Positions 15,726 through 24,400 of a stretch of 64,000 nucleotides of DNA are shown one piece after another. The translations under genes and the position numbers were made by a program. This DNA is from Heyndrickxia sporothermodurans. Lineage in GTDB: Bacteria; Bacillota; Bacilli; Bacillales; Bacillaceae_C. Location of the stretch: the NCBI GenBank assembly GCA_018333075.1, contig BORH01000019.1, positions 1 through 64,000 of the forward strand, read 5' to 3'. The first letter of the stretch is position 1; the number at the start of each line of letters is the position of its first letter. Under the pieces are notes generated by a model. The model was not told the origin of the DNA. It saw nothing but the letters and a program-made list of their open reading frames with translations, and ran no database searches.

Positions 15726-16625
15726 TTACCTGTTAGTAGTAGAAATATAGACACCACTCAGCACCATTACCATCCCCACTATTTGTGTATAAGTAATTGA
15801 GCTACCGTACACTATAAGCGCAAATAATGTGGTTACAATAGGAGTAAGGTTTAAATACATACTAGCTTTACTACCACCTAATAGCTCTACACCTTTGTTA
15901 AAAATGACATATCCAATTAATGTTCCACATACAACCATGTAGATCATTTCTATCCAACTTTGGATCGACATGTTTAATACTTTTCCCCAACCACCTTCAA
16001 ATACAGTACTGATACTCAGGAAAATAGCCCCTGTTAACATCATCATTGCATTTGATAGAAGTACTGGTGCTCCTTGCAAAATAAATTTACCTACAAGTCC
16101 ATATATAACTCCACATAAAAGAGCCGCAACAAAAAATAAGTCTCCTAAATTAAAAGAGAAAGATAACAAAGCTGAAAATGAGCCTTTCACTAAAACAATT
16201 ACCACTCCCATAAGTGATAGGAATAAACCTAGACCAAATTTATTACTCCAATTTTCTTTAAAGAGCAAAACAGAGCCTATCGTTGTAAATACAGGCATAG
16301 CAGCTATTATTAATGCTCCGTTTGTTGCTGAAGTATATTTCAATGCAGTAAAAAAGAGCGCATTGTAACTAAAAATCCCAATGAAGCCAATAAACATTAA
16401 CCCCTTCCAATGTTTTTTGATCTCTTTCCAAAGCCATTTTTTTTGAGCTATTACGATGATCAATAATATAATCCCTGATAAACCAAAGCGAATGGTTGCT
16501 GCAACTAACGGTGGAATTTCAGTAATGACATGTTTTGCAGTTGCAAATGCCCCTCCCCAAAATAAAGGAACGAGTAACATTAAAAAATAAATGCTCATCG
16601 ATTGACTCCTATACTTTCTGTCCAT
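15726..16625 (-). CDS. EamA/DMT-family transporter
   Basis: 299 residues, ten membrane segments, formed by two EamA repeats (PLFWGGAFATAKHVITEIPP in the first; YGLVGKFILQGAPVLLSNAM in the second). The family exports amino acids or other metabolites across the membrane. A 20-bp palindrome identical in core to the one before the regulator lies 36 bp upstream of the ATG, so it seems to have its own controlled promoter. Confidence 0.88.
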   Translation of the reverse strand: MDRKYRSQSMSIYFLMLLVPLFWGGAFATAKHVITEIPPLVAATIRFGLSGIILLIIVIAQKKWLWKEIKKHWKGLMFIGFIGIFSYNALFFTALKYTSATNGALIIAAMPVFTTIGSVLLFKENWSNKFGLGLFLSLMGVVIVLVKGSFSALLSFSFNLGDLFFVAALLCGVIYGLVGKFILQGAPVLLSNAMMMLTGAIFLSISTVFEGGWGKVLNMSIQSWIEMIYMVVCGTLIGYVIFNKGVELLGGSKASMYLNLTPIVTTLFALIVYGSSITYTQIVGMVMVLSGVYISTTNR

Positions 16626-16660
16626 TTTTATCCTCCTAATTCTTCTATTAATAGGTTTAT

Positions 16661-16680
16661 ATGTTTAAAAATTTAAACAT
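16661..16680 (-). promoter_or_regulatory. Palindromic operator before EamA gene
   Basis: ATGTTTAAAAATTTAAACAT is a perfect 20-bp palindrome. Its ATGTTTAA / TTAAACAT half-sites match the palindrome upstream of the ArsR gene. A weak -35/-10 pair overlaps it. Inferred ArsR-type binding site. Confidence 0.7.
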
Positions 16681-16702
16681 ATATATATTAAAAAAGAACA
16701 AA

Positions 16703-17032
16703 TCAATGACTTTGTTCAATCGTTTGAATCAGTTCTTTGATTTGTTGTAAAAATTCTTTTGAACTCAATGAATAAAGTTTTTCATTTCCATTCTTGTAAA
16801 AAGTGATCAAACCTGCTTGCCGCAATATTTTCAAATGATGAGAAATTGCTGGTCTTGAAAGTTCCATTCTTTCAGTAATCTGATTAACATTTAGACTATT
16901 TTCCTCTAGTAAGAGAATAATAATTTGTTGACGATTAACATCTCCCAATGCTTGAAATATGGGGGTTGTTAATTTAAATTTCTCTAAAACCAGCTCTTTG
17001 TTATTGCATTCATGGTTTTCCATATTCTTCAC
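16703..17032 (-). CDS. ArsR-family transcriptional regulator
   Basis: 109 residues with a winged helix: FQALGDVNRQQIIILLLEE, NVNQITERMELSRPAISHHL (recognition helix SRPAISHHLKIL) and GLITFYKNGNEKLYSL wing. The metal-type CVC motif of ArsR/CadC is absent; the only Cys is near the N-terminus, so sensing may not involve metal. It probably represses itself and the two downstream exporters through the paired palindromes. Confidence 0.88.
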   Translation of the reverse strand: MKNMENHECNNKELVLEKFKLTTPIFQALGDVNRQQIIILLLEENSLNVNQITERMELSRPAISHHLKILRQAGLITFYKNGNEKLYSLSSKEFLQQIKELIQTIEQSH

Positions 17033-17036
17033 CCTT

Positions 17037-17060
17037 GTATGTTTAAGTTTTTAAACATAC
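17037..17060 (-). promoter_or_regulatory. Palindromic operator before ArsR gene
   Basis: GTATGTTTAA and TTAAACATAC form a 10-bp inverted repeat with a four-base spacer, ending 5 bp upstream of the regulator ATG. A TTGACA-like hexamer lies upstream near 17090. The site fits autorepression. Confidence 0.7.
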
Positions 17061-17231
17061 TTACCTTACTATATTAATTAAATAATTGTCAAATTTATTC
17101 TTCTAGCAATTTGATTCGAATAATGAGATTGTTCTCCTTTCTATCAAATTCCTTAATTTGCCACAAAATGAATAAAAGACAAAATATTTGTTTTAAAAAG
17201 ATAAATACGGAATAAAGCAGAAAACAATATA

Positions 17232-17246
17232 AAACAACGCTTTCAT
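17232..17246 (-). promoter_or_regulatory. cre-like site upstream of bdhA
   Basis: Read on the minus strand, ATGAAAGCGTTGTTT matches the CcpA consensus WTGNAANCGNWNNCW except one position. It lies about 95 bp before the start of butanediol dehydrogenase, a gene tied to overflow metabolism. Binding is inference. Confidence 0.4.
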
Positions 17247-17340
17247 CCTTCATTTTTAAGAAGTCCTTTTGGTTGAAAAAGTAAAAAATAAGAGTACACT
17301 GGAAGTGTAAAAACTATCATTTACTTAGGAGATGAGTGAA

Positions 17341-18387
17341 ATGAAAGCATTAAGATGGCATAACCAAAAAGATTTACGATTAGAAAATATAGAAGAACCT
17401 AAAGCTCTTAAAGGTAAAGTTAAATTAAAGGTAGAATGGTGTGGAATTTGCGGTAGTGATTTACATGAATATACTGCTGGTCCTATCTTCATCCCAACTG
17501 AAACACATCCATTAAGTGGGGATAAAGCTCCGATCGTTATGGGACACGAATTTTCTGGACAAGTTGTTGAAGTAGGTGAAGGTGTGACAACTGTTCAAGT
17601 TGGCGATCGCGTAACTGTTGAACCAATTTACGCATGTGGTAAATGTGAAGCTTGTAAACAAGGAAAATATAATCTTTGCGATAAAATGGGATTCTTTGGT
17701 CTTTCTGGAGGCGGCGGCGGATTTTCTGAATATGCAGCTGTACCAGTAGAAATGATTCATAAATTACCTGAAACAGTATCATTTGAACAAGGTGCACTTG
17801 TTGAACCATCAGCAGTTGCTCTTCATGCTGTTCGTCAAAGTAAATTAAAGGTCGGCGACAAAGCAGCTGTCTTCGGTACTGGCCCTATCGGCTTACTTGT
17901 TATTGAAGCATTAAAAGCATCTGGTGCATCTGAAATCTATGCTGTTGAATTATCTGAAATTCGACAACAAAAAGCGGCAGAGCTTGGTGCAATCGTTATT
18001 GACCCTAAAAAATACGATGCTGTTGAAGAAATTTATAAACGAACAAATGGCGGGGTTGATGTAGCTTATGAAGTAACTGGTGTACCACCTGTTTTAAAAC
18101 AAGCGATCAACGCAACAAAAATTAATGGGGAAACAATGGTTGTAAGTATCTTTGAAAAAGAAGCACCAATCCACCCTCATGACATCGTTATGAAAGAACG
18201 TACTTTATCTGGAATTATCGGATACCGTGATGTATTCCCAGCTGTAATCAGCTTAATGGCTCAAGGCTATTTCCCAGCTGACAAGCTAGTAACTAAACGC
18301 ATCAAGCTTGATGATGTGATTGAAGAAGGCTTTGAGGGCTTACTAAGAGAAAGAGACCAAGTGAAAATCTTAGTAAAAGCTGAATAA
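17341..18387 (+). CDS. bdhA: (R,R)-2,3-butanediol dehydrogenase / acetoin reductase
   Basis: A zinc-dependent MDR alcohol dehydrogenase of 348 residues. GGAG is adjacent to the ATG at 17332, so the ATG at 17341, with proper spacing, is chosen. Catalytic zinc ligands are in WCGICGSDLHEY and MGHEFSG. The structural-zinc cysteines are in YACGKCEACKQGKYNLC. The NAD site is AVFGTGPIGLL and the G-GGGGGFSEYAA loop is typical of BdhA. It reduces acetoin to 2,3-butanediol with NADH in fermentation. Single gene with its own terminator. Confidence 0.88.
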   Translation: MKALRWHNQKDLRLENIEEPKALKGKVKLKVEWCGICGSDLHEYTAGPIFIPTETHPLSGDKAPIVMGHEFSGQVVEVGEGVTTVQVGDRVTVEPIYACGKCEACKQGKYNLCDKMGFFGLSGGGGGFSEYAAVPVEMIHKLPETVSFEQGALVEPSAVALHAVRQSKLKVGDKAAVFGTGPIGLLVIEALKASGASEIYAVELSEIRQQKAAELGAIVIDPKKYDAVEEIYKRTNGGVDVAYEVTGVPPVLKQAINATKINGETMVVSIFEKEAPIHPHDIVMKERTLSGIIGYRDVFPAVISLMAQGYFPADKLVTKRIKLDDVIEEGFEGLLRERDQVKILVKAE

Positions 18388-18394
18388 ATAGATA

Positions 18395-18431
18395 AACCAG
18401 ATTCCTAATAAAATGGGAATCTGGTTTTTTA
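18395..18431. terminator. Terminator after bdhA (shared)
   Basis: AACCAGATTCC pairs with GGAATCTGGTT followed by six T residues. It also lies directly behind the convergent signal peptidase gene. Confidence 0.88.
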
Positions 18432-18965
18432 TTATTTTGGCATTCCTAATTTAGTAAATGGATAAAATCGAAAGACTACTTTTCCGATGATTGAGTCTTC
18501 CGGAATAAAACCAAACGATCTGCTATCGTCGCTACCATGACGATTATCTCCCATAACAAAATAAAATCCTTTTGGTACAGTTTTACTCCCTGTTAACTCT
18601 TGTAGGGTAAAATCCTCTGTTTTAGGACCCTGCTCTTTTTTTACATAAGATTCTTTATATACCTTACCGTTAACATATAACACATCATTTTTTACTTCTA
18701 TTTGATCCCCAGGCAACCCGATCACTCTTTTTATATAATCGAGCTCTTTCCCTTCCTTTACATCAGGTGCATCGAAAACAACCATATCAAATCTTTTAAT
18801 AGAGCTTATTTTGCTTACTACCACTCGATTATTATTTTGAAAAGTAGGCAGCATTGATTCTCCATGAACAACGACTGGGGTAAATAAAAACTGTCGACAG
18901 ATAAAAACAATGATTACTGCAATTGCTATTGATTTAATCCAAGAATATAGTTCCTTTTTTTTCAT
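18432..18965 (-). CDS. Type I signal peptidase (SipS/SipT-like)
   Basis: 177 residues from ATG 18965, which follows AGGAGGAATAGT. One N-terminal membrane anchor (SIAIAVIIVFICRQFLF) precedes box B VVHGESMLPTF with the catalytic Ser. The catalytic Lys is in DYIKRVIGLPGD, and VMGDNRHGSDDSRSFG is box E. It removes signal peptides on the outer membrane face. Several paralogues are usual in Bacillus. It is 23 bp behind the resA-like gene, which suggests a joint transcript. Confidence 0.9.
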   Translation of the reverse strand: MKKKELYSWIKSIAIAVIIVFICRQFLFTPVVVHGESMLPTFQNNNRVVVSKISSIKRFDMVVFDAPDVKEGKELDYIKRVIGLPGDQIEVKNDVLYVNGKVYKESYVKKEQGPKTEDFTLQELTGSKTVPKGFYFVMGDNRHGSDDSRSFGFIPEDSIIGKVVFRFYPFTKLGMPK

Positions 18966-18988
18966 ACTATTCCTCCTATTCATGAATA

Positions 18989-19510
18989 CTACAATAATTC
19001 ATTAATCCATCCCTCTAATTGATCTTTTGTCACTTCACCTTCATAAATTTGCTTAACTTTCCCATCTCTATCAATCATAAAGTTTGTAGGAAATTTATTG
19101 ACACCATAATCCTTGCTAATTTTTAAATCGTTGTTTAATAATACGGGAATGTTCAATTGATTTTGTTTTAAAAAAGATGTAACTGCGAATTTTGATTCCT
19201 TCACATTGATGGCAAGCACCTCGAAGCCTTGTTTTTTATATTTTTCATAGGCTGATTGTATGAGTGGCATTTCCCTTTTACATGGATCACACCATGATCC
19301 CCAAAAATTTACGAGCACGACTTTTCCCTTTAACTCTTTTAAACTTACCTTTTTTCCCTCTATTGAGGTTAATGTAAAATCAGGAGCATGAGCATTGATT
19401 TTCAAATCTTTACTACTATTTAAATTTTGATATAATGCATAGCCAACTGCGGAAAATAATACCGCTAATATGGTTATTCGAATCCAAAGCCTTTTTCTTT
19501 TTTCTGGCAA
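18989..19510 (-). CDS. ResA-like thiol-disulfide oxidoreductase
   Basis: AAAGGAGGT six bases before a TTG at 19510 indicates that start (173 residues, like ResA at about 179). One membrane anchor (ITILAVLFSAVGYALYQ) leads to an extracytoplasmic TlpA/ResA thioredoxin fold. The active site is NFWGSWCDPCKREMP, and ESKFAVTSFLKQNQLNIPVL carries the cavity Glu region. It reduces cysteines outside the cell, classically haem-binding Cys of cytochrome c. It is divergent from ccdA, which would supply its electrons. Confidence 0.85.
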   Translation of the reverse strand: MPEKRKRLWIRITILAVLFSAVGYALYQNLNSSKDLKINAHAPDFTLTSIEGKKVSLKELKGKVVLVNFWGSWCDPCKREMPLIQSAYEKYKKQGFEVLAINVKESKFAVTSFLKQNQLNIPVLLNNDLKISKDYGVNKFPTNFMIDRDGKVKQIYEGEVTKDQLEGWINELL

Positions 19511-19600
19511 AACTTTACCTCCTTTAACAAAACTTTCAAACTTATCCACTTATAGTATACATGTATTAAGTTATAATGAGAAAGAAAAGGAGTGAATTTT

Positions 19601-20329
19601 TTGGAAAATGTAACAATTTTGTTAGCTTTTTCAGGAGGATTGCTAGCATTTATTTCTCCTTGCTGTTTACCGTTGTACCCATCTTTTATTTCATATATTA
19701 CTGGAATGTCTGTTAATGAATTAAAAGAAAAGAACCATCCAGCTGCGAGAAAAACGATTTTATATCACTCTATCTTTTTCTCTATCGGCTTTTCTCTTAT
19801 TTATTATGTTTTAGGCTTTTCAGCAAGTACGTTAGGGGGCTTCTTTAAAGAGAATCAAGGGCTAATTCGTATGCTCGGAGGAATCTTTTTAGTCATAATG
19901 GGGCTTTTCCTCATCGGCATTATTCAACCAAAATTCATGCTAAAGGAATTCAGATTTAAACAGAAGAAAAGAAAGGGAAAATACTTCAATTCCTTTATTG
20001 TTGGACTTGTGTTCGCTGCAGGCTGGACCCCTTGTATCGGTCCAATATTCGGTACGATTATGTACGCAAATGTAATCAATCCAGCACCACTTCAAACATT
20101 TCTGAATGTAACGGCCTATTCTTTAGGCTTTTGTCTCCCATTCGTTATCATGGCCTTTTTCATCGGCAAAACTAGAGGCATTCTCAAATACTCTGCAGCC
20201 CTTATGAAAATAGGCGGCATCATTATGGTTCTGCTCGGAATTTTACTTTACTTTGATAAAATGTTCTATATTAATATGATTGTGCAGGAATTATATTATC
20301 GTTTATTAGATTTGTTTGGTTTGTTTTAA
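19601..20329 (+). CDS. ccdA: Cytochrome c biogenesis thiol reductant protein CcdA
   Basis: I start at TTG 19601 because AAAGGAG is 8 bp upstream. The 242-residue membrane protein has six helices. The conserved AFISPCCLPLYPSFISYITG and AAGWTPCIGPIFGTI each hold a redox Cys (helices 1 and 4). CcdA passes electrons from cytoplasmic thioredoxin to extracytoplasmic ResA-like proteins. The divergent neighbour is such a protein, so the pair forms a complete relay. Confidence 0.92.
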   Translation: MENVTILLAFSGGLLAFISPCCLPLYPSFISYITGMSVNELKEKNHPAARKTILYHSIFFSIGFSLIYYVLGFSASTLGGFFKENQGLIRMLGGIFLVIMGLFLIGIIQPKFMLKEFRFKQKKRKGKYFNSFIVGLVFAAGWTPCIGPIFGTIMYANVINPAPLQTFLNVTAYSLGFCLPFVIMAFFIGKTRGILKYSAALMKIGGIIMVLLGILLYFDKMFYINMIVQELYYRLLDLFGLF

Positions 20330-20335
20330 AAGAAT

Positions 20336-20366
20336 CCATTTTGATATTTTCAAAATGGTTTTTTTT
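20336..20366 (+). terminator. Terminator after ccdA
   Basis: CCATTTTGA / TCAAAATGG stem with a five-base loop and eight T residues. Confidence 0.85.
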
Positions 20367-20572
20367 GATTTAAAACCATTCTAGTTCGACCTATATTTAT
20401 TCATGTATTAGAATAATGTTATCTAAGTCGGATTAATTTCTCCTTATGAATCAACCTAACTTGTGAGCTTATCTTAATAATAAGTCACCTCAGTTGCTGT
20501 TGGAGCACCTATAACATTGACCACCCTCTCATAGTCAACGAATCATTATTGTCGCAACCCCTTCTTACTAAT

Positions 20573-20600
20573 ATAAAAAGCAGTCGAAAAATCGACTGCC
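20573..20600 (-). terminator. Terminator after the camelysin gene
   Basis: GCAGTCGA / TCGACTGC stem with a four-base loop, then TTTTTA on the minus strand, 9 bp past the stop codon. Confidence 0.85.
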
Positions 20601-20608
20601 ACTTTTGC

Positions 20609-21322
20609 TTATTCTCCGTCGTATGTTGAACCATCATCTATTTGTTTTGCTTGCACCTTTAAATCAGCAGTGTATTTTACACCTTGATAGTCATTACCTG
20701 CACTTTCATCTAGTTTAATAGCAAACACGATGTCAATATATTGATCAGATTTCAATCTCCAGAAAGGTTTATTTGTTCCATCTCCAAGAACCCATTCTTT
20801 ATTGGATACAGCTTTAAATCCTGCAATCCCATCTTCTCCAACTACACCAGTAACGGCAGTAACACCTGGTGCAACTTCGATTCCACTATCTGAAGCTCGC
20901 AATGTATCTACCACATTCGTCGTTCCATCAAATAATTTCTCAAGCTTGATTTTCGAAGCTTTCAAAACGTCCCCACTAGGCTTTTCCTTGTATTTCAAAG
21001 CAATATATCCGACTTTATATTTTTTTATATTAAGGTCTTTGTCTAAGGTTTGGTTTAAGGTTGCTTTTATATGTGTATCTTGCGTTCCTGTATTATCAAT
21101 TGTTAGCCATTCCCCATACTTTAATTGGGATGGGGCAAAATCAACTCCTTCAATGATTTTTTCAGTGATGTTTTGTCCATTATTTAATTGCAATGTTCCA
21201 TTAGCAATTTGCCCTGCTGCATTTGTCTCTGAAGTGAACCAAGAATACGTTCCAAAACCTGCTGAAACAACTAATGCCCCTACTAATGTTGTCCCCAATA
21301 ACGCTTTTTTTACTTTTTTCAT
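20609..21322 (-). CDS. calY: Camelysin/TasA-family (M73) matrix fibre protein
   Basis: GGGAGGATTC supports ATG 21322 (237 residues). The signal peptide KKALLGTTLVGALVVSAGFG is followed by TYSWFTSETNAAGQIANGTL, the strand at the start of CalY/TasA fibres. Then come DNTGTQDTHIKATL and YIDIVFAIKLDE, as in family members. These proteins assemble into extracellular fibres in biofilm matrix; metallopeptidase activity was claimed for camelysin but lacks an obvious site. No sipW-type gene is adjacent. The symbol marks the family; orthology to tasA is equally possible. Confidence 0.82.
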   Translation of the reverse strand: MKKVKKALLGTTLVGALVVSAGFGTYSWFTSETNAAGQIANGTLQLNNGQNITEKIIEGVDFAPSQLKYGEWLTIDNTGTQDTHIKATLNQTLDKDLNIKKYKVGYIALKYKEKPSGDVLKASKIKLEKLFDGTTNVVDTLRASDSGIEVAPGVTAVTGVVGEDGIAGFKAVSNKEWVLGDGTNKPFWRLKSDQYIDIVFAIKLDESAGNDYQGVKYTADLKVQAKQIDDGSTYDGE

Positions 21323-21445
21323 AAAAAAGAATCCTCCCTTTTTCCTTATGCGTTGGTGCGGATTCAATGTTGGTTGAATAGGATGTGCCTGTATGAGCAA
21401 GAGTGCTAATACAGGCACATTCATTATTGTAAGCTGTCAAAACGT

Positions 21446-24400
21446 TTATTCATTCTTCATTGGATCAAGACCGAGAGCACGTAAGAAATCCTCTAATCCC
21501 TTATTTCCAAGCTTTTCTTGTGGTTTTGCATTTTTCTTCGCATTAGGACCTACTCTCATGAAGTTCTTTTCAATAAAACGAATGTCCTTTTCATCCACAA
21601 TGCCGTCTTTGTTAATATCTTCTTTGTCGTGCTTCTTCCCATAAAAGGCAGCTGCTTGAATGATATCATTAATATCGATCATTTCATCACCGTTCACATC
21701 TCCAGCATAATTTTTCTCCATACGTGAACTAAGGTATTGTCCGATTAACTCACCATCTACATTTTTACCGAGCTTGACGGTTAGTTTACTTGTAAGATGT
21801 CCAAGAACTTCAACATAAATGTCATAGTCATTTTCCGTAACCGGGAGTCCATGGATTTCAACGTAGCCCCTTTGATCAATGGTTCCTTGATATGATTTTC
21901 CATTCCCTGCTTTCGCGTAAACCTTCACTCCGATTTTCGTATAGTCAATATTGCTCATTGTCCCATCTTCATTCAGGAAACCTTCTGGATTGATGTATCC
22001 TTGCACAACGGAGTGTTTCGGAATAATCGTAAAGCTTTCTTTAGTGAATCCAGGAATACTTGTTGATTCAGATGCTCCTGCTTTCGTATACGTGAAGTTA
22101 TTAACTGTAAAACCATATTTGCCATTATAATATTCATCACTAATCATTTTAAAGGTGACATCAAGGAATGGAATGTCTCCGTCAAATCCTTTAAAATCGT
22201 TTTCGTTAATGGAAGCCCCTACATGAACGGTTTTGGTCCAAATATCATCTGTAAACGTTGGTTTTTCAAGATTAACCTTCACCTTATTTTCCTTCGCGTA
22301 CTTTTCAAACTCTTTATTTACCTTTACATCCTTAAATTCAAACAAATCTGGAGAATATTCAACTCCGAAATCACCTTTTAAAAGTTTTTTCACATTGTTT
22401 ACGCTTACCGTCAACGTGACTTTGTCACCAAGTTTTGCCTTCTCTTTATCGTAACTCTGTAATGCATACTCTGTACCTTCCTTTACAAAGGTATATGTGT
22501 ACTTACCATGAGGATCAGCTGCTGTAGCTAAATCAAATGGATATAGCACAAGATTCATAGGTTCATCGATTTCCTCAGGCAGAACACCAAATTTGACTTC
22601 CCCGTTTGACTGTACAGGCAGTAGCCCAGATGGGAAAGGAGAATTTTGATAATAGACCACCTGATTCGCAGATTGTTTGAAATGATAACCTTTGGAATTC
22701 AATAGATCGATCGTAGAATCATATACCTTACCGTGTGCCCATAAGGCATGATAGCCATCTTCATCGGTAAACATCGATGGTTTAACTTCATAGAAGCCCG
22801 GTTTAAAATCTTCAAATGTAACTTCCGGTGGAGTATTATCAATGACAATTGTTTGATCGTTTGTATAAGTTTTTCCATCTTCATCGATCGCTAACATTTC
22901 CAATGTATAGTCCCCATCAGGCAACATAATCGACTTGTCAGCAATTGGCTGGGACGGATCACCAGTAAACGGATAGACGATTCCTCTAAAGTTAATTAAA
23001 AAATATTCGTAATCCGGTTCTGCATTTTCACCGCTTGCCATTAAGCCGATTGCTTTTCCTGTTTTCCCGTCTTTGACAATCAAATCAATCGATTTCATCG
23101 GGCTCTTTAATTTGAATGTGCCATATAGATACGGATCCATAAATGGGTGAAAAGAAATAGTGTTTGAGACTGCTGGCTTAATCATATCAATATAGTCTAT
23201 CCCTTTATCTGTGTATCGAATGGCAAACGGGATTTGATAGCTCTCCGCTTCATTTTGTTGATTCACAAAATGAATATAACCTTCGTATAATCCAGGTTCC
23301 GCATTCTCAGGAATATGAATAGCTGGCTGTATTTCCTTTGATTGACCTGCAGATACCGTAACGGAAGATGGTACATTTACTTTGACACCATTTTTCTCTG
23401 CATTTTGAATATTACCTTTTGCTGGTACATATTCAACTTCTACTTTGTACTCTTTATTTTCCTTTTGACTATGATTTTGAATCACTACTTTTTTACTATC
23501 ATCAATTGCCTTCGTCTCTTGATAATGGCTGCCAAATGCGATCGATCCTGTTTCATCATCAATTTCAACAGTTTGATCCCCTTCCATATTCTCGGTTTTG
23601 TCAATTACTTTAAAGGATGTTTCAGCATGAACCGCATCATAGGTATCAATTCGACCTGCTCCTACTTCATTAACCGAATAATCCTCTTTCAAGGCATCTG
23701 CCGTATTCATCAATGCTGCTTTTACATCAAATGGTGTATATTCCGGATGCTCTTGTAAAATCAGCGCTGCTGAACCTGCCACATGTGGAGTCGCCATCGA
23801 TGTTCCTTGCATGCGGGTGTAAGCTACATCGTAATTTTCACCTTCTTGCGGGTGATTCATATATTCTGGATAAGTTGAAAAGATTGCCACTCCTGGTGCA
23901 ACGACATCTGGCTTAATATCATAGTTTTTCACGACAGGACCGCGAGAGCTGAAATCTGCTAAGTGATCACCTTCTGTATGAACTTCTCCCATTGTTTCAA
24001 AAGTGAATGTAACATTTTCTTGTGATTTTAAACGTTCACCGTCCGCCTTGGTTAACTGGAAGGTTGGAACATAACCTGTGCTTTCTCCTAAATAAGCCGC
24101 TATCTCTCCATCGACATTGTTGTAAACAATAACCGCTTCTGCACCCGCTTTTTGGGCATTTTTAATTTTTTCATCAAAGGCGATATCACCACGTTGAATT
24201 AATGCTAGCTTTCCAGTTAAATCTTTTCCTTCAAAATCACTGCTCTTTCCTAATCCTGCATAGACTACTGGGAAGGATTTCCCCTTTAACTCTTCCAATT
24301 TGTCTGTGAAATTCTTCCCTAACAATTTCATTTCACTATACTTCTCATTACCAACACTACCAGAGTATGTTGCAATCGTTTGCGAAAAATCACTTGCTCC

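Noticed and set aside
20400-20570. tRNA or small RNA in the ccdA-calY gap
   Set aside because: No cloverleaf or conserved RNA motif could be drawn. No tRNA or rRNA gene was seen anywhere in the window.
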